Positions 10,210 through 21,475 of a stretch of DNA of 64,000 nucleotides are shown one piece after another. This DNA comes from Microthyrium microscopicum (Eukaryota > Ascomycota > Dothideomycetes > Microthyriales > Microthyriaceae). The stretch is taken from positions 793,457-857,456 of the forward strand of contig MU004236.1 in assembly GCA_010405405.1 (NCBI GenBank). Direction: 5' to 3'. Positions within the stretch are counted from its first letter, which is position 1; each line of letters starts with the position of its first letter. The position numbers were made by a program, and so were the translations under genes. The notes below the pieces were generated by a model. It was not told where the DNA came from and did no database searches. It saw only the letters and a list, made by a program, of their open reading frames with translations.

Positions 10210-13200
10210 TCAGGCAACATGCAATTTAGTGCCAAGGCGCTCTTGTAGTAGACGACTTGGGCCTTGTTCAGCCAATTCTGGTATCAGTCTCACAAGAACA
10301 AGTTCCAGCAGGGCAAACACTAGATGCTTGTTTAAATACGCGTCACCAAGAACGTCTAACCAGGCGTCAATGGCTTTCATTTGGACAGCAGGATCCTTGC
10401 TTGCAAAGTAGGTCGCACGAAGAGCAGTGGGGATGGTGCTCAGCACAGTCTCTGCGCATCGCTGTTTGATGGCAGCGATGGCAATGGCGTCAGGTATTGG
10501 CTTTGCATGGCGCGGAAAGGTGTTGGCTGGGAAAAATGTACGACGCAATGACCGCAAAACGGTTGGAATATGGGCGGGGTTCAGGAGAATACTTTGAACA
10601 CTATGCGCCAGCAGTCTGGGAAAAAATGAGTTGTCAGCAAGGGTGTTCAATGGCTGTAAATCAAGCGGGCTAAAGGCAAGGCGCGACCCTCAACAGTTGT
10701 GTAAGTAACTTCAATGGCAGAGTTCATTTCACGAGATTTTTCGGACCTCGTGGCTTGTGCAATGGATGCATGAAATAGGTCCAAATCAATAGTGACCAAT
10801 GTACTCAATTGGACCCATAAGATTTGGATTTTTGGAAGTGACGTTGGCAGAAAGTCATCCCGTGACAGCTAGTCAGCGCGGACACCCGCTTTCAATGCAT
10901 CATGGCACCAAATGAGCGGATATTTCGTGTTATGTGCATAGACAGGTGGTACATGGCATCGTGCTGGAAGAATTGGTGGACATGTCGACACGGTGATTTG
11001 TCAGTCAGCGGTCTGGGCATTAAGCCATTGGAGAAGGCATGTCTCACGGTGCAATGGAATGGACAGCTGAGGCAGGTGGTTGTCGAAACAGATGCCTTGG
11101 ACCAAGGATGTGGACATTGTAAGTTGAGGGGAAAGGCGGCGGAGATGAGAGTTGAATATGCAGGTAGTAGTTTTGGGATCAACTACGGCAATTAGTTCTT
11201 GATGGAGTTGGTCTTCAAGGGGAATAGTGGCCAGGATCAACAAGGATCAGTCGACTGTGCATTTTAGGTGGGTCATCCTGGATCATCCTGGTGTGTGTTT
11301 TGCTGGTTGACCCAGATTGCTGGAAGCTCTCAAGCTCCTGCAGCTCCATGGCTCGCATGGCTTAAGCCGGTCGCCGGACAAGGGCATGTGCGAGAATGGA
11401 ACAAAATACAAAATGTGCTTTTTCGTCGCATTCTTTTCCTCCTTGACTCGTCGCTTCAAAGTGCCCAAACGTTGAGCAGTTGACACTTGACAGTAAGCGA
11501 TAAAGTGACATATTACGGCATCTGGCACGAGTGAGCGCGGCATCAGGCTTCGGCACGGCCTGGCCCGTGGCGGCGCGTAAACGGGCTCGATGGCTGGCCA
11601 GAATTGCGATAGTTGTGCAGCTCTGCAGCTTGGTGCAGCGTCAAGCTTCAGACAGCCAGCTGCAAGCCAAAAACTAGTACGAGGCCTCGAAGAAGCTCTG
11701 GAATTCGACATGTTTCAACTTTCGGGGGTATCAGGATTCGCGCTCGCTCGCTTGATTGTGACGGCCCCAACTGGCGGTATCGATAATAAGCAAGTTAGGC
11801 CGCCTTCCGGGCTAGTGTAGGCGAGAATGTTTGCTGCATAATCGGCCATGCCACTCCTAACATGGTCCTAGACATGCTGATATCCAGATCTCCAGTAGAT
11901 GAGATATGAATATGTGAACCCTCGTCGAATAGTCCGGGTAAAGACGGTTGGCACCCATCGCGTGTTCATGCGGTGTACCAAGTCGAGGTCGCCTGTTGCG
12001 CTGCCAACGGTCCAGTGCCAGCAGCCGGTGGTGATATTGGGTTGCCGATCCCTGGCATGGTCCCTCGTTCGTTAGATCAAGGTATTCAAGGTTTGCATCT
12101 GCCATTCAGCGTTGGAAAGCCAGCTTCTTGCATCTGACTGGCTCACCGCAGTCCCGTGACTAAAAACTGATGCGAGAAATCTGGCTCTGAGTGGCCCCCC
12201 TCGTGTCAATGGCCAGCCCCCAGGCCTGTCGCACCATCCCCCTCCCTAACGTTGCTCGCCCTCTGCCCCTGGTGTCCAGACAGTCCAATAACCATGACCA
12301 TGTGAGATACCGGAAGCAGTCCATTCATAGAGCCTGGCCATGGTGGATGTACGTTGCCGAATCCGATTAAATGACACGTCCGTCCGTCTGAGCGCGCCAG
12401 AAACATCACCAATCGTCGCTGCCAGGTCGCCATACCCACTTCCGAAGAGCACTAGGAAAGGTTAAGACTCACCTATCAAGGATCCCGTTTGTTCCTCCCA
12501 TCTGGCCGAGCCTTGACACTGCCGTCAGTTGTGCTAAAGAAAGCAATCCTGATACCCAGGGCATACGCTTTTGCAATTCCATGAGATTCGCGGCCGTACG
12601 CCAAGCACCCATGCTGATGATTGGGCGGCCTTCCGACTGCGGCTGTTCCGTATCGATTGTTGCACTGGCAGTTTGTGCCCGTAGTGGCAGTTTCGACGAT
12701 GACAGCATCAGTAACAGCACTGCGCGCCCTGCCGTAAAGAGGACAATGCCATAATTCAGAGCGATCCACACCATTTTTGTCATTGAAGGCGTCCTTGCCG
12801 TATTGGGCAGTGCATCTGGCCCTCCATCTTCCGTGCTTGAATTAGATGAATGATTCAGCAAGCCATACTGTGCCAGCCGGCTTGCGGGACTCTTAGCCGG
12901 TGAATTGCTCTTCTGTGCTTCGTCCTTGCTTTTGTCGTGACTTTGACGTAGAGGGCCATCATTTCCTCGCTCTTGAACAGCATGTATCGCATTGGTGATC
13001 AGCTCCCATAGTGCCCAAGGTTCGCATAGTCGATTGCTCAGAACATTGCCGACTATCATTTCTGCAACAATCTCTTCTACAAGCGAGCGGAGACAATCAT
13101 TCTGCAAATCCTCCGTCGGCAATAGAACAGCAAGTACGCTCTGTACTAGCATGTGCCGCCAAGCTTGCTCATTCTTTTTCTGCTCCGAGAGCTCTTCATT

Positions 13201-13784
13201 ATCAGAGTGTTCAGGAACTGGCTCCAAAGCCGGATGTGGATGCATAGTATGGTAGACCATTCTCGTGGCAGGCGCCAATGGTTGAGATTCAGATTGATGG
13301 GCAATTCGAAAAGCTGTATGAAAGCAATCATGCACACGTTAGCTATTCCAGTCTTCTATTTCCCATTCGGTCAAGAAAATGCCATCCAAGACTAACCCGA
13401 TATATGACCATCTATAACTGCAGGTATCTCGTCCAACAAGAGTGCTTCCAGATCAACGTCGCGCAGTCTTTCTTCCAATGCTCTTGTACAATGCGCAATG
13501 ATCTGAATGATTTCATCCACAAAAGCATGATCAGGCGTTATTTTGCCGTACCAAGCCTGTACAAACTCCTTCAAAATGACCCCGATGATGGCATAAAGCT
13601 GAAGGTCTACCGCGTTGGAGCTGGAAAGTGGCGGTAGAAGCTCGTGGATCGATCGCGGTGGGCCAGCGGATATCGCATGATGGGCGCAAAGAGTTCGGCG
13701 AACATATGAGGCCGTAGCTTTATCGTCAATGTTGGTAGGGAACGGCGACACTGGCCTTGGAGCGGCCGACACTCGAGTGTCCAT
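10210..13784 (-). CDS. PXA-domain membrane protein
   Basis: Model on the minus strand: exons 13784-13397, 13313-12473 and 10615-10210, 544 residues. Residues about 25-240 match the PXA (PX-associated) domain, with the hallmark run L-L-D-E-I-P-A-V-I-D-G-H-I before intron 1 and then Y-H-T-M-H-P-H-P-A-L just after it. A transmembrane helix lies at about 310-333 (M-V-W-I-A-L-N-Y-G-I-V-L-F-T). The last part carries the conserved K-H-L-V-F-A-L-L-E-L-V-L-V-R-L-I-P-E-L. PXA proteins (Mdm1/SNX13 relatives) act at ER-vacuole or endosomal membranes; this one lacks PX and RGS domains, as short fungal PXA proteins do. Intron 1 is 83 bp with a CTAAC branch site. Intron 2 is 1857 bp, discussed separately. 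The exon 2 to exon 3 phase is exact, which supports a single gene. Confidence 0.82.
10616..12472 (-). other. Oversized 1.86-kb intron of the PXA gene
   Basis: The donor is GTGAGT at 12472 and the acceptor TTTTTTCCCAG at 10616, with a CTGAC branch site about 20 bases before the acceptor. Other introns in this window are 45-405 bp. The interior is normal-GC DNA, not RIP-degraded. It has several short open frames on both strands (for example 11283-11711 minus) that I do not recognise. I could not find terminal repeats or target duplications of an inserted element. Confidence 0.6.
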
Positions 13785-14051
13785 GTTGATCAGGTATTGG
13801 GTTGGTTGAGGCGCATCTTCGATAGAAGATGGCAGTATCTTTCTGCGAAGATCGTCCTGGCCTATCTCAGGGATAGGTAGCGCTCAATCTCGAATTCTCA
13901 GGCTTGGGTTTGGATGGTCGTCAAACATGAAGCGCATTGATGCACCACGACTTTTTTGCTTAGTCATTCCCATGTGTTTGATCCGTGACCCAACTCGACT
14001 CCAACTTCATTCTTCAATCTTTTTTCATCTCATCACGTACCAAACATCCTA

Positions 14052-14380
14052 TCATTTATTCCTAGCGTTACGGAGGAATACTCGGCGCGCGCGCTGTGTG
14101 TAAGCCTTGCGAAACCACTACATCAACGTATGCGTATTTGTCATGAACACAGCTGTAGGTAGACCAACATTTCTTAAACAGGAAGAAATGGCCACTTTAG
14201 GAAATGCGAAGATCAATAAAGCAGTTTGTGCATTGATCGCCCTACATTGGCATAATTCTGCACAATTGCGTCAATCATCCTAGCTTAAGAAAAGAAGTGT
14301 ACATGTATATGTAGATTCATTGTAGGCATGGGAACGTGGGACTTGAATCTCCCCGCACATGTACTTGATTTGAAGTACAC
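14052..14380 (+). repeat. Left arm of a ~320-bp inverted repeat
   Basis: Starting TCATTTATTCCTAGCG and including a (CG)n run followed by T-A-A-G-C-C-T-T-G-C-G, this segment matches the reverse complement of 21476-21790 across almost its full length. Differences between the two arms are mostly transitions. It is preceded by TA (14050-14051). It ends next to a short palindromic repeat at about 14381. Confidence 0.85.
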
Positions 14381-14456
14381 TCCCATCAAGTAGTGCGATG
14401 GCCGCCATCGACTACGTTCAATATCAAGTGCGTTTACTCCCATATGGTGCGATGTG
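14381..14456. repeat. Short palindromic dispersed repeat, copy 1
   Basis: Contains TCCCATCAAG, GTGCGATGG, CCATCGACTACG and GTGCGTTTACTCCCAT, the motifs shared by the dispersed family seen in introns and in the 38-bp array at 61.2 kb. It abuts the left inverted-repeat arm. Confidence 0.6.
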
Positions 14457-14810
14457 CAAACCATTCATTTCAATGATACCGTAATAGGAGAAAGTGACGA
14501 TTTCTGATTTACATGAGCCAATATGAGCTTTCGATGCTTACTAGGTTAACCAAAAAAATTCAAATAAAATGAAACTCGATCTTTTTCAAAACCAGTTCCG
14601 CTACCTGGCAGTTGGTCGTCATGTACCAAAATCTATTAGTAGTACAGGTGCTGTGGCCAAAGACTCTAATTTGCTGACTAGCTTGGGTGTCCCCGCACCA
14701 CTTAATGGAATCTTTTACGCCCTTCCACAAATTTCATAGCTTCGCTTTATTCTCAACCCGTCAACTCTAAGCAGTCCCATTTCCCGTACTTCTCAAAGCT
14801 TTCAGCGTTT

Positions 14811-16233
14811 ATGGCAGAACCGCCGAGTGAGGCCGAAGAGCTTACATTTGCTTCCTTTTGGGATAAGCGATATCAGGATGGCGGTGCGGACACTTCTAAT
14901 ACCCAGCCAACTCACGAGTGGTTTCGGGGCTTTGAGAGCTTGAAACCATGGCTTTCGAAATATCTTTTTGATGCCAGGTAAGGTCCACTTGGCAGCTATA
15001 TCTTTCGTCAAGTACAACTAATAAGCTTTAGGCCTGCTGAAACGGCTCCACTTATCCTGCATTTAGGTTGTGGTGATAGCGTAAATCTAACGATACACCT
15101 CTGAAAGAGAATGGACAAATCAAACCGATGTGCTCCCATCGAGTGCGATAATGGCCATCGGATTTGATGGGAGCACTACGATTTCTTTTCTCAGTCGTTG
15201 AGAACACGATCATGCTAACTAATGATTTGTATCTGCAGACTGTTCCTCATGGTTTATATGTTTCAGGCTACACGCACCAAATTTGTGTCGACTTTTCGAC
15301 AGTAGTAATCAAGCAAATGGCTGAAAAATTTGCCATGGATACTGGAATTGAATGGAAATACGCAGATGTGCGTGAATTGCCAGAGCCTGATCGTAGTGTT
15401 GACGTTGCCTTCGATAAAGGCACGCTTGATGCGATGATATTTGGCAGTCCTTGGTGAGTTTTCTCCAGATCTGACAAATTTGTAGCATGATCAAAGCTAG
15501 CCATCGAGTAAGGTGGGAGCCATAGACTGCGATGAGGTTGAATTCACGGCCATACTTGGTCGAAAAGAACCTACTAAGATCCAGATCGAGTACTCTGACT
15601 TAGAGATGGCGTTCATACCTCCATGACTCACCCAGTGCAATAAGGGAGTCTCTAGCACCGATTGATCAATAACTCATAGCAACTGCCCTTGAAGAGAGAG
15701 TGTGCTTCATTCTGACCATTCTCAAATACCATGCGGCTCCAGATTACAGATATGCCATCACATTCTTTAGTTCCCATCACACTCCTTGGCTCTAATCGCA
15801 CTCTATGGCTTTTATCTCGTGCTATGGCGAGAAATGATTTTATACTCAAACTTTTCAGGAGTCCACCAGAGACAGTAAAAGAGAATACAGGTCGATACAT
15901 GGATGAGGTAAGTGCCCCCGTGCTCTCGATAGGGACCTAAGAATTGCTAACTCGAGGAAGGTTACAAGAGTGTTGAAAGACGATGGTGTGTTTTTGTATG
16001 TCACTTACAGGTAAGAAGATATAGGTAACTTGCAACCTTGTCATACACTTATAAGTTTCAGGCAGCCGCATTTCGTAAAGCCATTACTCAATCGGGACGA
16101 ACGATGGGATCTCATTGTTGAAACTCTATCTGATGGGGAAGGGTCGTTTGACTATTTTGCATTCGTCCTAAAGAAGAAACTACAACTGGATCTTATCCAA
16201 AGGCTACCTCTGGATACAGTGGAAGCTCAATAA
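14811..16233 (+). CDS. EEF1A lysine methyltransferase-like protein (METTL13/EEF1AKMT4 type)
   Basis: Model: exons 14811-14977, 15032-15080, 15239-15453, 15859-15907, 15961-16010 and 16062-16233, 233 residues. The N-terminus has F-W-D-K-R-Y and H-E-W-F typical of the family. SAM motif I is H-L-G-C-G-D-S at 66-72, then C-V-D-F-S (motif II), F-D-K-G-T-L-D-A in the middle, and R-Q-P-H-F-V-K-P-L-L near the end. Family members are cytosolic class I SAM-dependent methyltransferases, several of which modify eEF1A. The target here is not shown by the sequence. All junctions are in phase and no stop interrupts the frame, so the gene looks functional. Introns 2 (158 bp) and 3 (405 bp) are larger than usual and carry copies of the short palindromic repeat. 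It sits inside the inverted-repeat module beside the NLR gene. Confidence 0.85.
15130..15176. repeat. Short palindromic dispersed repeat, copy 2 (intron 2 of methyltransferase gene)
   Basis: A near-perfect 47-base hairpin: GTGCTCCCATCGAGTGCGAT pairs with ATCGGATTTGATGGGAGCAC around a few bases. It lies wholly within intron 2. Confidence 0.75.
15499..15828. repeat. Short palindromic dispersed repeats, copies 3 and 4 (intron 3 of methyltransferase gene)
   Basis: 15499-15536 (AGCCATCGAG..GGGAGCCATAGACTGCGATG) and 15769-15828 (TAGTTCCCATCACACTCC..TATGGC..GTGCTATGGCGAG) share the GTGCTATGGC / CCCATCGCA motifs of the family. Both lie in the 405-bp intron 3. A weaker match lies near 15602-15650. 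Confidence 0.5.
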
Positions 16234-16827
16234 GATCAGAGGAAGTCTTACTCAAGAGTAGAACTTAATACACGATATTACTGATTTGCGTGAGGCAAAA
16301 GTTTGGGGGTAGCATTCGCTGGCCGGCTGTACGTATTCACGAGGCACTTACTTGAACTACCTAGACTCTAGACCGCCACGTCTTCTGTCACACATGTATG
16401 TGGACAGAAAGATACGCTTGGCTACCTAGGTAGCTATTGTTCGACACGACAACATCGTTATTAACTATCGGCATGACGCAGAACTTGGTACAACCTCGAA
16501 CTAGTCGAATACAACCACTGTGCTGCTGTATCACGCGCGATAGAAAACGAATTGTTCGCAATACCTGATCATGCAATTACCCGAACACAATTCATTGCAC
16601 AATGTCCGTGCGATACTGAGAATCGACTTGGTGACCTTGTCCATTCTAGAGAAGTTGGAAGTAAGTAGCCCAGAGCGAATGGAATCATTTTTAAACTTCT
16701 TGTCTTCTGCTTAATGAGCCTATACTCACAGCAGAGATATTTTCCCACAGTCAACGGCCTTTTAGCCAGATGTGTATTGTTGCAAGTATCTATATCCTAA
16801 GCGAAATATACCTACAAGTAGGAGAGG
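16234..16827. other. Intergenic region between methyltransferase and NLR genes
   Basis: Holds a small perfect palindrome (GGCTACCTAGGTAGC, about 16419-16433) and otherwise unremarkable sequence. It probably contains the 3' UTR of the methyltransferase gene and the NLR promoter. Confidence 0.4.
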
Positions 16828-19800
16828 ATGGCAGCCGGAATCATTACCAAAATTCGTCGAAAATGGAAGCGTGACGAAAGAAAGGTGAGTTCTTCAAGTT
16901 TAGTAAACATTTTGATAGCCTAAGTTTAATGACATGATTAGGACACAAGCAAGCAAATACATAAACCTGTGTCTATGATAGGGCCCTCCTCCAGTCAACT
17001 ATTCACGTCGACAACTGCTAGCATTCTTAGTTCTGCACAGCATGACGAATCATCTAGGGATGAACATAGCGAGAATGGCTTATCGCATCATCAACCCATG
17101 GACCGAGCGCTTATGATACATCTTGAGACTTGCTCTCGAGCTGCTTGCCCCTGCTCGGACTTGGATGATCTAGAGCATGGGATAGGTACACTGGACACAT
17201 CTTCCAAAAGTGATAAAACTTGGATTAGAGAGAAGTTGCAGAAGTCTATGCCAACACTCAAAGCTCTTCAGCCATGGATTGAAATCATTGATGCGGTTTC
17301 TCAAGTGAATCCAATCTCTGGGCAAGTCTCTGGCTGTGTCAAGGTCGCTTTGAAGGTAATGCCAAGTTCTCAAGTTCTTAACAATCGAAACTTGAATAAT
17401 TTCACTTACAACGAGATTTCTTTTAGTTGGCTGTGGTGATCGGAGACAAATATGACGAAGTGGTAAACTCTTTACAACACATTCGAGAGTTATTGATCGT
17501 TTTGGATTTGTATCAGAAAGATGGCTTGCACCCTTCCATGGTAAATGTATTACACCTAAGGTTCTAAATCCTGTTCAGTTTCCACTATACTGATTGTTCT
17601 ATAGGATATCATTGAGGCCTATGTAGAGATATTTGCGTTCATCTGTAGCGAAAACGCGCATCAACGCTCTCGCAAGGAGATCGAAGATCGGCTTGCAAGA
17701 AGCGTACATCGATTCGAGTCTAAGGCTACTCCAATGATGCTGAAAGACCTTGGAGAATTACGCATGCTTCTAACAACTACAGAGATCAAACAAAAAGGTA
17801 TTCTTAAGCTTAATCATTCAATCTACTTTAGCTCCAGCCTTGACACATCACAGCGAGCGATTGCCTGAAGGAAATACATGAAACTGGGACACACAATGAA
17901 GAGAGTATTGATATCACACGCCCAGCTCAGGGAACTTGCAATTGGTAAGGTCTTCTAAGTTTTGTCATTGCCTGATTCATAAGCATGGGTCTTAGGAGAG
18001 GACTTACACTTCTCTTCTCCGCCTAGAACAAGTGCGTGCCTTACAGCAAACGTGTACTAATGAGATTCTAAGGGTTTACGATTGCTCAACATCCATAGAA
18101 ATACAGCCCTGGCGTGATTGGAGAGATTCCAAAAATTCCGGCATTTTGTTGTTGACTGGCGGCATTGGAGCTGGCAAGTCGACTCTTGCTCTAAACGTTG
18201 TTGATGCGCTTCGCAATCATCCAATTGAAAACTACAGGTCTGTCAGTGCTTCGTTTTGCAAAGCGCAAACAGGTAAGACAGTTCTGTGTCAAATTACATT
18301 CCTTGACGACGTCTCGATCAAACCGCTTAGGGATGGCTGCCAACATTTGATGGCTCCCATAGAATGCGATGCTGATCGAGTTTTATGGTTACCAAGAGAT
18401 GCGATGGTCGTAGTATCTTTTATAAGCGATCTCTGGTTGTCATTCCATGCTGAGAACTTCTAGGTCACAACAACTTCCTGGCGATTTTACGTGGACTACT
18501 CTATGGAGTCTCACAAGAAAATGAGGAAGCACTGGACAATCTTGTGCGCTATGGAGACAAATCCAATTCTGGCAAGGCAGGAAAAGACTTCAATGCCTTC
18601 CAAAGAGATTCCGGGCTTCGTGAATGCTTCAAAAACAGCATTGCATCCCGAAAGAAGGAGGTTTGTCTTGTTGTTGACGGCTTAGACGAATGCGAAAAGA
18701 ACTCCCGGCTGCAGCTCCTAGATTTCTTCATTACCATCATAAAAGATGCCGAAAGCGTCAAGTCGAGTCCACCTGTGAAGGTTTTGATTCTTTCCCAGCC
18801 ACTAAGTACAGTGATCGAAAAGCTGAGAGGACTACCCTTCTTGGTAAGACTTGATTTGGAGAATATGCGAACGTCCGATGAGACACGGCGGGTTATAGAA
18901 TATTACGTTGGATCTAGGCTACCTCAGCTAGTTCCCTCGCTTTACCTTCAACTAACTTCACAACTACTGGAGAAGTCAGAAGGCTGTCTTCAATGGGTAG
19001 TGGTGGCTATAAATTTCCTCAGCGAAGCCGGAGTAAGCAGTCTCTTCGATGTTGGACGAGAGCTGGAAGAGCTGTCAAACGGCTCAGGGGGTTTGTCTGA
19101 CACGTACTTAAAGCTTTTTGCCCGACAATTCGAAGGTACATTGGCTGACTATGCCGATTGTGCCTTGCGTTTGATAGCTGGCTCAGCTAGACTGCTGACA
19201 ACCAGAGAGCTTGCGAATGCCATGATATTGAGATCAAGTACGCTGAATAGCAGCATATCGTCCAAGAAGGATTTCGAGGAAAAGGTAATGCTTGTTTACA
19301 AATCCCTTCCTTTGGTAATCTTATACTGACCAACGTCAGGCACTGCTTCATCGCGTGAAATGTCTGGAGCCTTTTGTCAACATTTCCAGCAGCTCAACGC
19401 GGATTTCCATGCACAATTCGTTGAAGGAACTCATATCTAGTGTTTCGAGTCTGAAAACACCCCGTAGCAATTCATCTATTGGTGGTATTAGCTCGCTAGA
19501 CTTGAGCACGGTATTAGCCAATACTTGCTTGGACTTTCTTCTCCTACCATATTTCAGAGAACATGATGTCTGGGCAGACTTTGAATTGGACTACGAAACT
19601 GACGATTGGTTGATGCGTGTCCAATCAGACAATAATGAAGATGATAAACCTGAAGAGGGAGAAAAGGGGCCGGCATTCTTCGCTTATGCTGCCAAATATT
19701 GGGCTTTACATCTTGCTAGTTCAGAGTCCCCCTCGCAACTCATCCATAAGTCCATCACCTTATCAGAGACAGGATCACGACAATGCTACAACTGGTGGAA

Positions 19801-21136
19801 ACAATATAATTCTGGAATGTCGTGGGAATCACCACAGAACCCAAGCCCACTCCTTGTCGCTATTTGGTTTGGTCACAAGTTTACTGTCCAAACCATTGTA
19901 CAAAACTCAAATGTTGAGCCAAGTTCTGCTCTTGCAACTGGTGCAATTGATTATGAGGCCCTGGAACTTGCAATAAGCGTGGGCGATGTTGACCCGTTTC
20001 GGTTGTTATTTGATGCCGTGGAAGATGAGCAAATCGAAGCCAACGGGTAGGTTATGGCATATGACGGCGGCTATTAATGGTTGGAAACTGACAAATCACA
20101 GGCATTATCTGTTACTGTCCGCCCTTGAGAGCCAACAGAAAGATATATTCAGTATACTGATCACCGATTCGAGGATTAAACTAACGCATCGAACGAACTC
20201 GAGCAGCGAGCCACGAGGCCGTACCATACTCTCGAAATTGGCTAGGAATGGTAATTCTCAAAGCTTGCAATCTCTTCTGAAACTTTTGCAAACGAGCAGG
20301 CGAGGCGAAGTCGAGGCTCTTCTTTCTGACGAGGGCGACCAAAGCAACGAACCGCTTCCAGGAGGATGCTCACCTCTTTGGTACGCCGTCAATTATGGGT
20401 ATACTCCATTTGTGGAATTAATTTGCAGCTTGGATGCAGACCTTATTCGTTCTCAACTACATTGTATCGGAACATTTGGTGATCATATCTTGATTGCCGC
20501 TGCACGAGGTGGAGACGAACGCATCATGAAAACGCTGCTAAATCTGTGTCCAGAATACGTCGATAAGCCAGGTGAGTTGGGTATTTATCCTTCATTGTTG
20601 TACATCTGGTAAAGTTCAACGGGTGAAACTTGGAGGAAGGCATCCTGAAAGCTTACCAGTTGAATGACATGATAAATGGTGCTCTTCCATTAAGTTTCAC
20701 ATTTCCCATTCCGCTTTATGCGTAGAAGGTGCTTAAATTCCCAGCGCATTTGATGGGAGTTTAAAGGTATCTCATATTCATCGGAAAGCAAGAAAACTAA
20801 CTAAATCTAGGTCCTGGAAACCATACGCCACTCTCCATGATCAGGTATAATTCGGATTACAAAGCTCCAAGGGTTGCCAGAGTTCTTCTAGACACATGCA
20901 AGGTAAATATCGAATCTACTGATGAGCATGGTAATACTCCATTGATGGGAGCATTTAGAGCTGGTAAATTGGAGCTCTGCAAAGTACTCCTTCAACATGG
21001 CGCCGACATCTCCAAGGTCATCAAATCCTCCGAACACGACAGCCATATATGTCTCGCAACCACTGGCTTTCCTGCGCAAGACCACAAGATGCAGAATGAC
21101 CTTTTCGAGTTCTGTCGCCGGTTGAATCGTGTTTAA
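16828..21136 (+). CDS. NLR-like NACHT-ankyrin protein
   Basis: Model with ten exons: 16828-16884, 16942-17355, 17427-17540, 17605-17797, 17854-17944, 18073-18272, 18464-19284, 19340-20046, 20102-20571 and 20811-21136, giving 1130 residues with every junction in phase. The N-terminal part (about 20-285) is helical and carries the arm region common to fungal STAND proteins (R-P-A-Q-G-T-C-N-W at 282-290); no known effector domain could be named. The NACHT domain follows, with Walker A G-G-I-G-A-G-K-S-T at 319-327 and Walker B C-L-V-V-D-G-L-D-E-C at 424-433. A winged-helix-like region follows to about 620. The C-terminus has degenerate and then clear ankyrin repeats (G-N-T-P-L-M-G-A-F... L-L-Q-H-G-A-D-I near the end). 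Fungal NLRs of this plan act in non-self recognition and regulated cell death. The gene lies in the inverted-repeat module. Introns 6 and 9 carry palindromic repeats. Confidence 0.85.
18348..18407. repeat. Short palindromic dispersed repeat, copy 5 (NLR intron 6)
   Basis: TGATGGCTCCCATAGAATGC ... TGATCGAGTTTTATGGTTACC ... GCGATGG aligns along its length with an A+B dimer of the 38-bp array at 61.2 kb. It lies inside the 191-bp intron 18273-18463. Confidence 0.7.
20702..20760. repeat. Short palindromic dispersed repeat, copy 6 (NLR intron 9)
   Basis: TTTCCCATTCCGC..TATGCG and AAATTCCCAGCGCATTTGATGGGAG match the family; the second half is close to the array monomer. It lies in the 239-bp intron 20572-20810. 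Confidence 0.65.
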
Positions 21137-21475
21137 GGGGATCGGAGGCTAGACGATTCAGCATGTGGGCATGAGAAGCAGATCCAAGCATCACGAACCA
21201 GAAAACAGCACATTAGGGGCTGGATAATTACTTCCTAAATGTTGGCTGTCCTGCCTTGGTTATCTTGAGTGGCCGGTTTCGACTCTGGGTTGTTAGACGA
21301 AAAGACATGCCAAGTCAAACTGTAGCATAACACGCAGTTCATTTATATCAGTCATTTGCGCTTACGGCACAATGTTGCCAGGTAGAATCATCAATGCTGA
21401 TAAACTCCATTATAATCAGCTTGCCTTGAAGCGAATGTCGTTCCTGTTTGGGACAGTTCGGTGTTTTGTTACAGG
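21137..21475. other. 3' flank of the NLR gene inside the module
   Basis: Non-coding sequence between the NLR stop codon and the right inverted-repeat arm. Nothing further was recognised. Confidence 0.4.

Noticed and set aside
14340-14362. A tRNA-like B box (GATTCAAGTCC on the minus strand) suggesting a SINE
   Set aside because: No A box is found at the proper distance, the right arm lacks the motif, and the stem has mismatches, so I consider it chance.
17945-18072. A frameshift in the NLR gene near 17.95-18.07 kb
   Set aside because: The nearer acceptors run into a stop, but a 128-base intron with a TACTAAT branch site and acceptor at 18072 restores the frame, so the gene is not broken.
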